From assembly GCA_934565795.1 (NCBI GenBank), contig CAKTIM010000031.1:1-25744 (forward strand): DNA of 25,744 bases, given 5' to 3'. Under the pieces are notes generated by a model that ran no database searches, had not been told where the DNA came from, and saw nothing but the letters and a program-made list of their open reading frames with translations. Source of the DNA: an uncultured Oscillospiraceae bacterium (lineage in GTDB: Bacteria > Bacillota > Clostridia > Oscillospirales > Oscillospiraceae). Positions 7,215-14,693 of the stretch are shown here, in pieces; positions within the stretch are counted from its first letter, which is position 1; every line of letters starts with the position of its first letter. The position numbers and the translations under genes are program-made.

Positions 7215-7964
7215 ATGGCAGTTAAACAGACGGCGGGCAGAGACGCCCTGGGGGAATTCGCCCCGAAGTTTGCCCAGCTGAACGACGATGTGCTGTTCGG
7301 CGAGGTGTGGAGCCGGGAGGAGCAGCTGAGCCTGCGGGATCGGTCGGTGATCACGGTGGTGGCGCTGATGTCCCAGGGGCTGACGGATATTTCCTTCCAG
7401 CACCATCTGGAAAACGCCAAGAAAAACGGCATCACCAGGGCGGAAATCGCGGAGATTCTGACCCACGCGGCCTTCTATGCCGGTTGGCCGAAGGCCTGGG
7501 CGGCGTTCCACATGGCCAAGGAGATCTGGGCGGAGGAGCCGGACGGCAGCGCCCGCGCCGCCCACGAGAACGCCATGGTGTTCCCCATCGGCGCGCCCAA
7601 CGATGGCTTTGCCCGGTATTTCATCGGCCAGAGCTATCTGGCTCCCCTGTCCACCGATCAGCTGGGCATCTTCAACGTGACCTTTGAGCCGGGCTGCCGG
7701 AACAACTGGCACATCCATCATGCCGCCAAGGGCGGCGGGCAGATCCTGGTCTGCGTGGCAGGCCGGGGCTACTATCAGGAGGCGGGCAGCCCCGCCCGGG
7801 AGCTGCACCCCGGCGACGTGGTGAACATCCCTGCCGGCGTCAAGCACTGGCACGGCGCCGCCCCGGACAGCTGGTTCTCTCACCTGGCCGTGGAGGTTCC
7901 CGGCGAGAACACCTCCACCGAATGGCTGGAGCCGGTGACCGGCGAGTATGAAAAGCTGAAATAA
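7215..7964 (+). CDS. Carboxymuconolactone decarboxylase-cupin fusion protein
   Basis: Cytoplasmic protein of 249 residues in two domains. Residues about 15-105 are a carboxymuconolactone decarboxylase-like helical domain (RDRSVITVVALMSQGL, then FQHHLENAKKNGITRAEIAEI); the CxxC pair of AhpD-type peroxidase relatives is absent. Residues about 125-245 are a cupin barrel with metal-ligand motifs WHIHH (165-169) and PAGVKHWHG (206-214). Such fusions are common in anaerobes and annotated as CMD/cupin proteins; their reaction is poorly known. AGGAGG lies eight bases before the ATG. It is monocistronic and divergent from the methyltransferase operon. Confidence 0.9.
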   Translation: MAVKQTAGRDALGEFAPKFAQLNDDVLFGEVWSREEQLSLRDRSVITVVALMSQGLTDISFQHHLENAKKNGITRAEIAEILTHAAFYAGWPKAWAAFHMAKEIWAEEPDGSARAAHENAMVFPIGAPNDGFARYFIGQSYLAPLSTDQLGIFNVTFEPGCRNNWHIHHAAKGGGQILVCVAGRGYYQEAGSPARELHPGDVVNIPAGVKHWHGAAPDSWFSHLAVEVPGENTSTEWLEPVTGEYEKLK

Positions 7965-7970
7965 TGTAAG

Positions 7971-8004
7971 GCCCCCGGACGGATTCAAATCTCCGTCCGG
8001 GGGC
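7971..8004. terminator. Bidirectional hairpin between convergent genes
   Basis: Perfect arms GCCCCCGGACGGA (7971-7983) and TCCGTCCGGGGGC (7992-8004) with an eight-base loop. It begins seven bases after the stop of the CMD-cupin gene and ends 23 bases before the stop of the convergent phosphotransferase gene. There is no T tract on the plus strand; the minus side is mildly T-rich. Confidence 0.7.
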
Positions 8005-8027
8005 AATGCTATCAATAGAAGGTGCGA

Positions 8028-9596
8028 TTATTCAAAGTTCAGCCACTTGCGCAATCCCTCTGCTGAGCCGGGGTTCAGGAGGAAGCGGAACAGGTAGGGT
8101 ACCATGCTTCGGTCGATCTCGTTGTTCAGCGTTTCCACGCCCAGCCGCTCCGCCAGCGTGGGCTGGTCGGAGAACAGGTTGACGCCCAGCCCCAGCCGAT
8201 CCCCCTGGATCTGGCAGCCCATGGCGGCCAGGGTAGTGGGGAACATATCAAAGGGGGTGATCTCCCGGTTGGCGGTATTGGCGGCGCTCACCGGGGAATT
8301 GATGATGCAGTTGTATACCCGCCGGTTGGTGTCCTCCAGCTGGTTCTGCCGGAAGTAATCCGCCGCCATGCTCAGATGGTCGCCGCAGATGATCACGGTG
8401 GTATTTTCATAGAACGGCTGCTCCTTCAGCCACGCCACAAAGCGGTATACCTGCCTGGACGCGCAGGCGTATGCGTTTTCATATTTGGTCGGAAATTCCG
8501 TGGGGCATTCCGCACAGCGCCAACCTCCGGGGGCGTGGGTGTCGATGGTCGAAACGCAGACCTGGAACGGCTCTTCGCCCTGGGCCATCTGGGTGATCAC
8601 CTGGCGGGCGTAGGTGTAGAGCTTGGTGTCCTCCATGCCCCAAAAGACCCGGTAACCCGTGGGAATGATCCCGTCATCGGCCGCGGTATCATAGTCGTAA
8701 ACCCGGTCGATTCCATGGGTTCGGAACAGCCGCTCCATCCCGGAGAATATGGCACTCGATCCCATCACAAACGCCTGAGAATAGCCCTCCTGGTTCAGAA
8801 TGTCCCACAGCATCGTCGCCCCCTGGAGCGGTCGGGCGGCAACGCCGTCGTTATTCTGTCCCATGGGCAGCAGTAGCGGCAGCCCGGCGGTCTGCGCCAC
8901 AATGCCGCTGGTCGTCCAGGTGGTGCAGCTGATCGGCCCCCAGCCGCCCAGCTTGTCCGAATCCGAAAAGCTGATGTTTTCCTCCGCCAGCTGATACAGC
9001 TCCGGGGTAACGCTCTGCTTCATGGCACCGCCCTGCGCTGTAGAGCAGAAGGTATTTTCCATGGACTCCATGAAAATGTAGACGAGGTTCCGCTTCTTTT
9101 CGGGGAAGCGCACCTGAACCTGGGCAGGGTCGATATATTCCTGCGTGAGCAGATCGGAATAATTCCGGGCGTCCTGAAACCACTCCCGCATCCCCACGGC
9201 CTCCTCGGCGGGGATCAGCAGCGCCAGAAAAACAAGGACGCACAGCCAGCAGTACACCCTGCGGGGGACGGGGGAGACGGTCACCCTGCGGCGGAAAAAC
9301 CGTACCACCAGCCGGAACTGGCCGCGCTGGCACAGCAGGAACGCCAGAAACGCCGTGCAGCACAGCGACAGCAGCAGCGGCCCGCGGCAGAAGGATTCCA
9401 GCAGATCGTTGTCCGCTCCTGCAATGCCGGAAAACAGGGTGAACAGCAGGGCATTGAAGCTCTGTCCCGCGAACATGAATAAGTACCATTGCGAGGAAAA
9501 GAAGCACAGCAGGCCAAGAAACAGAAGCGCCGTGCAGAGAATCTCCGGCCACAATCCCCGCTTTTGAGTGGAATTATGCTTCTTCGTTTTTCTCAT
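8028..9596 (-). CDS. LTA synthase/OpgB-like membrane phosphotransferase (sulfatase fold)
   Basis: Membrane enzyme of 522 residues, alkaline-phosphatase superfamily (PF00884). About three to four hydrophobic segments occupy residues 16-130, then an extracellular catalytic domain. Visible active-site features are a metal-ligand Glu in FMESME (about 177), the probable nucleophile Thr in TTWTTSGIVAQ (about 228), DTHAPGG (about 351-357) and the metal pair in CGDHLS (about 404-406). The WTxxG context and total layout are closer to phosphoglycerol transferases of the OpgB/MdoB type than to classic LtaS. It would move a phosphoglycerol-like group onto an envelope glycan or lipid; the acceptor is unknown. 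ATG 9596 is chosen because GAGGAG precedes it by four bases; it overlaps the upstream gene by 23 bases. Confidence 0.88.
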   Translation of the reverse strand: MRKTKKHNSTQKRGLWPEILCTALLFLGLLCFFSSQWYLFMFAGQSFNALLFTLFSGIAGADNDLLESFCRGPLLLSLCCTAFLAFLLCQRGQFRLVVRFFRRRVTVSPVPRRVYCWLCVLVFLALLIPAEEAVGMREWFQDARNYSDLLTQEYIDPAQVQVRFPEKKRNLVYIFMESMENTFCSTAQGGAMKQSVTPELYQLAEENISFSDSDKLGGWGPISCTTWTTSGIVAQTAGLPLLLPMGQNNDGVAARPLQGATMLWDILNQEGYSQAFVMGSSAIFSGMERLFRTHGIDRVYDYDTAADDGIIPTGYRVFWGMEDTKLYTYARQVITQMAQGEEPFQVCVSTIDTHAPGGWRCAECPTEFPTKYENAYACASRQVYRFVAWLKEQPFYENTTVIICGDHLSMAADYFRQNQLEDTNRRVYNCIINSPVSAANTANREITPFDMFPTTLAAMGCQIQGDRLGLGVNLFSDQPTLAERLGVETLNNEIDRSMVPYLFRFLLNPGSAEGLRKWLNFE

Positions 9597-9933
9597 GGTG
9601 CTCCTCGCCCTCTTTCTTTTCCAGATGAACCGAGAACGCTTTTCCAATATACGCCTCCACGAAGCTCAGCGGCACGCCCGCCACGCAGGCAAATACCAGA
9701 TGCTTCAATAGAACCGCGGCGGTATCCTTGCTGCCCACCGCCTGGGAGTATCCATCTGCGGTGAGGAAGAAGGCAAGGTAATCCCGCAGCAGCAGGGACG
9801 CCACATTCAGGGCGAAAATGTTGAAAATACACAGAAAGATAAAATAGTGCCGCGACACCTTCTTGTGCATCAGGTACTCCGCCGCGTAGGCGAAAATGAT
9901 TCCGGGAAACATGATCGATACAATTTCCAGCAT
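9574..9933 (-). CDS. Small integral membrane protein, unknown function
   Basis: Protein of 119 residues with three hydrophobic segments (about 1-22, 30-58 and 78-104) and a Glu/Lys/His-rich tail ending in HHEKNEEA. I do not recognise the family. It overlaps the downstream phosphotransferase gene by 23 bases, so the two are probably translationally coupled and may act together in the envelope. A longer open frame reaches 10053, but that start would lie at the predicted transcription start, so ATG 9933 is preferred. The strongest Shine-Dalgarno-like run, GGAAAGGAG, is 26 bases upstream with a perfect hairpin between it and the ATG, which is unusual. Confidence 0.7.
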   Translation of the reverse strand: MLEIVSIMFPGIIFAYAAEYLMHKKVSRHYFIFLCIFNIFALNVASLLLRDYLAFFLTADGYSQAVGSKDTAAVLLKHLVFACVAGVPLSFVEAYIGKAFSVHLEKKEGEEHHEKNEEA

Positions 9934-9943
9934 ACAAATCGTT

Positions 9944-9968
9944 CCAACAGGACTGTTGGCTCCTTTCC
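9944..9968 (-). promoter_or_regulatory. Shine-Dalgarno separated from the start codon by a hairpin
   Basis: On the minus strand GGAAAGGAG (9968-9960) is followed immediately by CCAACAG-TC-CTGTTGG (9959-9944), then ten bases and the ATG. If the hairpin folds, the effective Shine-Dalgarno to ATG distance drops from 26 to about 10 bases, which is workable. A TTG just inside the hairpin could also open a 24-codon upstream frame in another reading frame. Confidence 0.5.
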
Positions 9969-10062
9969 GTTTGATTCCTCTTTTGATTGGGGGCTGAACA
10001 GCACCGCCCGGAGGTATTTGCCCCACCCGCGCGATGCTGCCAAAATATGACATCTATGGCAC

Positions 10063-10091
10063 AGTATAGCATTATATAGCTCCCTTTGCAA
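10063..10091 (-). promoter_or_regulatory. Promoter of the phosphotransferase operon
   Basis: On the minus strand TTGCAA (10091-10086), 17 bases, then TATACT (10068-10063). A second -10-like TATAAT lies within the spacer at 10076-10071. Transcription would start near 10055, giving a leader of about 120 bases that contains a REP-like fragment (about 9994-10025). Confidence 0.65.
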
Positions 10092-10274
10092 GGAAAAATA
10101 CGCAGTGCGTGGACAAGGCGAAAAGTCAGTATTCAGAGGTTGACTTTGGACTAATTTGCTTTTTCTGCCAGACCATTTTTAGATGCCGAAAAAGGGCAAC
10201 TGGCAAAATGACTAACTCGGCGCTGCTCAAATGGTGCAATTTCACTGAATCGTAAAAGAATGGTGGGGAAACTA

Positions 10275-10302
10275 TTGACTTTTTTGCGGGACAAAGTATA
10301 AT
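10275..10302 (+). promoter_or_regulatory. Promoter of the sugar ABC transporter operon
   Basis: TTGACT (10275-10280), 16 bases, TATAAT (10297-10302): a strong housekeeping-type promoter. Start of transcription is expected near 10309, the first base of the operator cluster. The leader to the solute-binding protein gene is about 158 bases. Between 10092 and 10274 I see no gene or clear signal. Confidence 0.75.
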
Positions 10303-10308
10303 AAAGAC

Positions 10309-10338
10309 AAACGAAATCGTTTAAGAAACGAAACGATT
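10309..10338. promoter_or_regulatory. Overlapping palindromic operators (LacI-type style)
   Basis: Three nested dyads share the words AAACGA and TCGTTT: AAACGA-AA-TCGTTT (10309-10322), TCGTTT-AAG-AAACGA (10317-10331) and AATCGTTT-N8-AAACGATT (10315-10338). They begin at the expected transcription start, the usual place for a repressor. The CG-centred half sites suggest a LacI/GalR-type sugar regulator; none is encoded in the window. Confidence 0.6.
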
Positions 10339-10351
10339 ATTGCATAGTGAC

Positions 10352-10396
10352 GAAAAAGGGATATCCCTTTTTCCGTTTCATCCGGGGGATGAAACG
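10352..10396. repeat. Two adjacent palindromes in the transporter leader
   Basis: A 22-base perfect palindrome with arms GAAAAAGGGAT and ATCCCTTTTTC (10352-10373) is followed without a gap by the hairpin CGTTTCATCC-GGG-GGATGAAACG (10374-10396). Both lie in the transcribed leader. They could act as RNA hairpins for mRNA stability or attenuation, or as further protein-binding sites. The first palindrome ends in a T run, but has a short AT-centred stem and would be a weak terminator. Confidence 0.65.
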
Positions 10397-10467
10397 ATGG
10401 TCGCTGTACTGCAATGTGGTTACCGCTCACAAGGGCGTTAACAAAATAAATGAGGAGGAAACACAAA

Positions 10468-11805
10468 ATGAAAAAGCTTCTTGCGCTCGTTCTGGCTGCT
10501 GTGATGGTGTTCGGCATGATGGCCGTTACCGCCGCCGCAGACGGAAAGACCACCATCAATCTGTGGGCCTTCACCGATGAAGTGCCCGGCATGATGACCA
10601 AGTTCCTGGAGGCCCATCCCGAGCTGGCCGACAAGTACGAGATCAACACCACCATCATCGCCACCACCGACGGCGCTTATCAGCCCGCTCTGGATGCCGC
10701 TCTGGCAAACGGCGAAGTCGACCTGTACGCTGCTGAGTCCGCTTTCGTTCTGAAGTACACTCAGGGCGACGCTTCCGAGTATGCTGCTTCCTACGCTGAT
10801 CTGGGCATCGACGTGGACGCCGACCTGGCTGCTGCCGACATCGCGCAGTACACCGTCGACATCGGCACCCGTCCTGCTGACGGCGCTCTGGTCGGTCTGG
10901 GCTACCAGGCTACCGGCGGCGTGTTCATCTATCGCCGCTCCATCGCCAAGGACGTCTGGGGCTCCGACGATCCCGAAGTCGTTGCTGAGAAGATCGGCGC
11001 CGGCTCCGGCAACTGGGACGCTTTCTTCGCTGCCGCTCAGGAAGTGAAGGACGCTGGCTACGCCATCATCTCCGGCGACGGCGATATGTGGCACGCTGTT
11101 GAGAACTCCTCCGAGACCGGCTGGATCGTGGACGACACCCTGAACATCGACCCCGCCCGTGAGGCTTTCCTGGATCTGTCCAAGGAGCTGGTTGACAATG
11201 GCTATCATCACGACACCACCGACTGGCAGGAAGGCTGGTTCGCCGACATGAAGAAGGACGGCGGCGTCCTGGGCTTCTACGGCCCTGCTTGGCTGATCAA
11301 CTACACCATCGCTCCCAACTCCGGCGAGGGCGACAACTCCTCCGCTGGTGACTGGGGTGTCTGCGCTCCCAACATCGGCTTCTTCTGGGGCGGCACCTGG
11401 CTGCTGGCTGGCAAGAGTGTTGTCGGCACCGAGAAGCAGGAGCTGGTTCGTGACTTCATCCGCTGGGTCACCCTGGACTGCACCGAGGACGGCCTGCAGT
11501 ATAAGTGGGCCAACGGCACCCTGAACGGCGAAGGCGGCACCAAGGACTGCGTCGCTTCCGGCACCGTCATGGCTATGTCCAACGGCGAGCTGGACTTCCT
11601 GGCTGGCCAGAACATGTTCGATGCTTTCGTTCCTGCCAACGCTTACGCCAACGGCAAGAACCTGACCCAGTACGACGAGACCATCAACACCGCATGGCGT
11701 GATGCCGTCCGTCAGTACGCTCATGGCGAAGTCGACCGCGACACCGCTATCGAGAACTTCAAGACCACCGTTGCCGATACCCTGGGCATCGATGTCGAGT
11801 ACTAA
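10468..11805 (+). CDS. Sugar ABC transporter solute-binding protein
   Basis: Extracellular binding protein of 445 residues (family 1 solute-binding protein) that would capture an oligosaccharide and deliver it to the two permeases encoded downstream. It has a Sec signal peptide (KK then a hydrophobic stretch, likely cut after AAA at 22-24), but no lipobox cysteine, which is unusual for a binding protein in a single-membrane bacterium. The mature part begins TTINLWAFTDEVPGM, typical of the family, with many Trp residues (FFWGGTWLL, GWIVDD) suited to carbohydrate stacking. Start at ATG 10468 with GAGGAGG upstream. Codon use is strongly skewed (many GCT, GGC, AAG, CTG), unlike neighbours, suggesting very high expression. 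Confidence 0.93.
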   Translation: MKKLLALVLAAVMVFGMMAVTAAADGKTTINLWAFTDEVPGMMTKFLEAHPELADKYEINTTIIATTDGAYQPALDAALANGEVDLYAAESAFVLKYTQGDASEYAASYADLGIDVDADLAAADIAQYTVDIGTRPADGALVGLGYQATGGVFIYRRSIAKDVWGSDDPEVVAEKIGAGSGNWDAFFAAAQEVKDAGYAIISGDGDMWHAVENSSETGWIVDDTLNIDPAREAFLDLSKELVDNGYHHDTTDWQEGWFADMKKDGGVLGFYGPAWLINYTIAPNSGEGDNSSAGDWGVCAPNIGFFWGGTWLLAGKSVVGTEKQELVRDFIRWVTLDCTEDGLQYKWANGTLNGEGGTKDCVASGTVMAMSNGELDFLAGQNMFDAFVPANAYANGKNLTQYDETINTAWRDAVRQYAHGEVDRDTAIENFKTTVADTLGIDVEY

Positions 11806-11845
11806 TTCACTGCGGTACTTAAACTTCATCATTTGATTGCCGTGT

Positions 11846-11875
11846 GGGGATAGGCAGCTTCGGCGGCCTATCCCC
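11846..11875 (+). terminator. Intra-operon stem-loop after the binding protein gene
   Basis: Arms GGGGATAGGC (11846-11855) and GCCTATCCCC (11866-11875), with an inner GC-TTCG-GC tetraloop. It lies between the binding protein and the first permease; a GTTTTT run follows about ten bases on. Such hairpins commonly protect the binding-protein mRNA or reduce readthrough so that the binding protein is made in excess of the permeases. Confidence 0.75.
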
Positions 11876-11913
11876 CCATTGGCTTGTTTTTAAAGATAAG
11901 GGGGCGCATACGC

Positions 11914-12885
11914 ATGAACAAGTCGAAAAGCTTCAGCTATGCCAAATACGGTTACCTGTTCAGCATTCCTTTCGTGGTGGCATATCTGATCTTCTCGTTT
12001 TATCCGACCATCAACACCATCATCCTTGGCTTTACGGATGCCAAGGGCATGGCCGGCCTGACCAACTGGAATTTCCTCCCTGCCGAGGATCTGTTCAAGA
12101 ATTTTATTGCGGTCTTAAAGGCTCCGACCTTCCGCAAATCCCTGGGCAATACCATCATTCTGTGGATTGCCAACTTCATTCCCCAGATCAGCCTGGCATT
12201 GCTGCTCACCGCCTGGTTCACCTCCAAGCGCAATGAGCTGCGGGGACAGGGCTTCTTCAAAGTCGTGTTCTATATGCCCAATATCATCACCGCCGCTTCC
12301 ATCGCAATTCTGTTCAAGGCGCTGTTTGCCTACCCGGTCGGCCCCGTGAACAGCCTGCTGGTCAAGCTGGGTCTTGCTTCGGAAGCTGTTAATTTCACAA
12401 CAAAGGTCTGGCCCACCCGGGGCATCATTGCCTTCATCCAGTTCTGGATGTGGTACGGTAATACGATGATCGTCCTGATTTCCGGTGTGCTGGGCATTAA
12501 CCCCGATTTGTACGAGGCAGCCGAGCTGGATGGCGCATCCTCCTCCCAGATGTTCTGGAAGATTACCATGCCCAACCTGAAAACCATCCTGCTGTATACC
12601 CTGATCACCAGCATGATCGGCGGCCTGAATATGTATGATATCCCCAAGCTGTTCAACGACGGCAACCCGGCCAACTCCACAATGACCGCCAATGTGTTCA
12701 TCTACAAGCAGGCCTTCAGCGGCAGCTATATGTATGCCCGCGCCGCTGCCGCCTCGGTGATCATGTTCATTATCATTGCGGTTATCTCCATCTTCATGTT
12801 TATGATGTTCCAGGATTCCGACAAGAAGGCGGCCAGAGCCGCAAAGCGTGCCGCGAAGCGCGCGGCAAAGAAGGAGGTTGGCTGA
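11914..12885 (+). CDS. Sugar ABC transporter permease, MalF/UgpA type
   Basis: Integral membrane permease of 323 residues, six predicted TM segments, first at about 13-37. The EAA loop that contacts the ATPase is EAAELDGASSSQMFWKITMP at about 201-220. The C-terminal 22 residues are an unusual run of Lys, Ala and Arg, possibly a cytoplasmic extension. Start chosen at ATG 11914, preceded by AAGGGGG; the frame is open a little further upstream without a ribosome binding site. It forms a heterodimer with the next gene's product. No ATP-binding subunit is present here, so a shared MsmX-like ATPase elsewhere is likely. Confidence 0.93.
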   Translation: MNKSKSFSYAKYGYLFSIPFVVAYLIFSFYPTINTIILGFTDAKGMAGLTNWNFLPAEDLFKNFIAVLKAPTFRKSLGNTIILWIANFIPQISLALLLTAWFTSKRNELRGQGFFKVVFYMPNIITAASIAILFKALFAYPVGPVNSLLVKLGLASEAVNFTTKVWPTRGIIAFIQFWMWYGNTMIVLISGVLGINPDLYEAAELDGASSSQMFWKITMPNLKTILLYTLITSMIGGLNMYDIPKLFNDGNPANSTMTANVFIYKQAFSGSYMYARAAAASVIMFIIIAVISIFMFMMFQDSDKKAARAAKRAAKRAAKKEVG

Positions 12886-12886
12886 T

Positions 12887-13753
12887 ATGGAACAGAGATC
12901 CATGCACATTCGCCGCACCCCTGGCCAGAAGGTCGTTCGGCTGATTGCCTACATCCTGTGCATCTTCCTGGCCTGCCTGAGCCTGTTCCCGTTCATCATC
13001 ATGGTGGTGAACGCCACCCGCGACACCCCCAGCATCCAGTCCAGCCCGATCTCCTTTGTGTTCGGCAGCAATCTGAAGCGGAACTTTGAGATTCTGACCA
13101 GCAAGGATATGTTCAGCCCCTGGACGGGCCTGAAGAACTCCCTGATTATCTCCGTGGGCGCCACGGTGCTCACCGTCTACTTCTCCACCCTCACCGCCTA
13201 TGCGCTGGTGGCCTATGAGTGGAAGCTGAAGGGGCCGTTCTTCGCCGCGATTCTGGCGGTGATGATGATCCCCGCCACCGTTACCTCCATCGGCTTCTAT
13301 CAGTTCATGTACCGCATCAAGTGGACGAACAATCTGCTGCCGCTGATCCTGCCCGCCATTGCGGCCCCCGGAACGGTGTTCTTCATGCGGCAGTTCATGA
13401 TCCCGGCACTGCCCATGGAGATCGTGCAGTCCGCCCGTGTGGACGGCGCTTCCGAGTTCCGTACCTTTAACCAGATCGTGCTTCCCATTATGAAGCCCGC
13501 CATGGCGACCCAGGCCATCTTCGCGTTCGTTGCCAGCTGGAATAACCTGTTCATTCCGCAGATTCTGCTGACCAAGAAAGAGGTTTATACCATGCCCATC
13601 ATGGTGTCCCTGCTCAACGGCGACATCTACAAGGTGGAGTACGGCGCGATCTACCTGGGCATCCTGCTGACGGTGCTGCCCATCTTCGTCATCTATTTCT
13701 CCCTGTCCAAGTACATCATTGCCGGTGTTGCCCTGGGCGGTGTGAAGGAGTGA
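12887..13753 (+). CDS. Sugar ABC transporter permease, MalG/UgpE type
   Basis: Integral membrane permease of 288 residues with six predicted TM segments, the second half of the transporter channel. The EAA-type loop is SARVDGASEFRTFNQIVLP at about 182-200. An N-terminal cytoplasmic RRTPGQKVVR stretch precedes the first TM (about 18-42). AAGGAGG lies nine bases before the ATG, and the gene starts one base after the first permease's stop. The end GGVKE is typical of this family, whose members usually finish in a short G-x-K-G-like tail. Confidence 0.93.
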   Translation: MEQRSMHIRRTPGQKVVRLIAYILCIFLACLSLFPFIIMVVNATRDTPSIQSSPISFVFGSNLKRNFEILTSKDMFSPWTGLKNSLIISVGATVLTVYFSTLTAYALVAYEWKLKGPFFAAILAVMMIPATVTSIGFYQFMYRIKWTNNLLPLILPAIAAPGTVFFMRQFMIPALPMEIVQSARVDGASEFRTFNQIVLPIMKPAMATQAIFAFVASWNNLFIPQILLTKKEVYTMPIMVSLLNGDIYKVEYGAIYLGILLTVLPIFVIYFSLSKYIIAGVALGGVKE

Positions 13754-13756
13754 TCC

Positions 13757-14386
13757 ATGAATGCCCGCTGGCAGGATACGCCTGCCGCCGTGTTCCTGCG
13801 GCTCCTGGCTGACCTGATGATCGTCAACCTGCTGTCGCTGATCTGTTCCCTCGGCGTCGTTACCATCGGCGCGTCCCTGACGGCGATGTATACCGTCCTG
13901 TTCCATCGCCAGCGGGATGAGGGAATGGTGAATGCCACCAAGACATTCTTCCAGGCATTTGCCAAAAATTTCTGGAAGGCCACCGCCCTGGAGCTGGTGC
14001 TGGCTGCGCTGCTGCTGGTGGCCGGTGTGGACTTCTGGTATGCCGCGTCCATCCCCAAGCCGGGCAGCGTCGTGTTTACCGTGGTTGCAGTTGTGATCGC
14101 GTTCCTGGCCCTGGTGGTTTTCGTGATGGCCTTTCCCCAGCTGGCGGTTTACAGCAACAGTGTGAAGAACTATCTGAAGAATGGCTTTGTGCTGTTTATG
14201 TGCGCCCCCCATGCGCTGCTGCTTTCCGCCGCTGCCTGGGCTGCCCCCTGGGTGCTGGCCTATATCGAGCCGGAGGTGATCGTCCGCTTTGGCGTGATGT
14301 ACCTCCTGTGGGGCTTCGCGTTCCCGGCCTATGCCACGGTCAGGCTGCTGGGCAAGGTGTTCCAGAAAACAAAACAGGACGGATAA
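13757..14386 (+). CDS. YesL/DUF624-family membrane protein
   Basis: Membrane protein of 209 residues with about four to five TM segments, matching the YesL (DUF624) family through an N-terminal LLADLMIVNLLSLICSLGVV, the GASLTAMYTVLF motif and the FFQAFAKNFWKA segment. YesL proteins occur in Firmicutes next to ABC transporters for plant or host glycans; their biochemical role is not established. It begins three bases after the permease stop, so it belongs to the transport operon. GAAGGAG precedes the ATG. Confidence 0.88.
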   Translation: MNARWQDTPAAVFLRLLADLMIVNLLSLICSLGVVTIGASLTAMYTVLFHRQRDEGMVNATKTFFQAFAKNFWKATALELVLAALLLVAGVDFWYAASIPKPGSVVFTVVAVVIAFLALVVFVMAFPQLAVYSNSVKNYLKNGFVLFMCAPHALLLSAAAWAAPWVLAYIEPEVIVRFGVMYLLWGFAFPAYATVRLLGKVFQKTKQDG

Positions 14387-14404
14387 CTTCATCCCACTTT
14401 CTAC

Positions 14405-14439
14405 CAGCGGGCGGCAGCAGGGAATGCTGCCGCCCGCTG
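14405..14439 (+). terminator. Hairpin after the YesL gene
   Basis: Perfect 15-base arms, CAGCGGGCGGCAGCA (14405-14419) and TGCTGCCGCCCGCTG (14425-14439), around GGGAA. There is no T tract, so it may act as an mRNA 3' stabiliser or a weak terminator, leaving partial readthrough to the GH3 gene. Confidence 0.65.
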
Positions 14440-14503
14440 TGTATAGGGAACCTCTGAATAAATCGTCTGCGGCTGAGCAGCGGATCTTTTTCCCCAGCCG
14501 CGC

Positions 14504-14551
14504 AGTATCAAAAGTGGGAAATATATACAGTATTCCTCCACTTTTGATACT
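14504..14551. repeat. Large inverted repeat in the GH3 leader
   Basis: Perfect 14-base arms AGTATCAAAAGTGG (14504-14517) and CCACTTTTGATACT (14538-14551) with a 20-base AT-rich loop. A smaller dyad AATTGAA (14612-14618) and TTCAATT (14635-14641) follows. The gap from 14387 to 14693 holds no gene. I could not settle on a promoter in it. The large dyad could be a regulator site, an RNA hairpin or a dispersed repeat. Confidence 0.6.
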
Positions 14552-14693
14552 TTCATCTGGCGAAAAATCTCTCGCTGTCAGCTCTTGCCGATTTAATCAG
14601 AGCTTCCATAGAATTGAATGGTTCGTCCATACAGTTCAATTTTGTAACCCAATCATATGGACAAATAGTCGCACAAAAGGAAGGAAGAGCATT

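Noticed and set aside
10438..11832. Minus-strand open frame opposite the solute-binding protein gene
   Set aside because: Low-complexity Val/Gly/Asp-rich translation caused by the strong codon bias of the real gene; no ribosome binding site and no family resemblance.
12800..14392. Long minus-strand open frame of about 530 codons opposite the permease and YesL genes
   Set aside because: Its translation is rich in Gly, His, Gln and Asp with no domain, as expected from the complement of GC-rich membrane-protein genes. The plus-strand genes in the same place have clear families and ribosome binding sites.
14331..14693. N-terminal extension of the GH3 enzyme by 121 codons
   Set aside because: It starts inside the YesL gene and crosses two strong palindromes; ATG 14694 has a good ribosome binding site and the expected family start.
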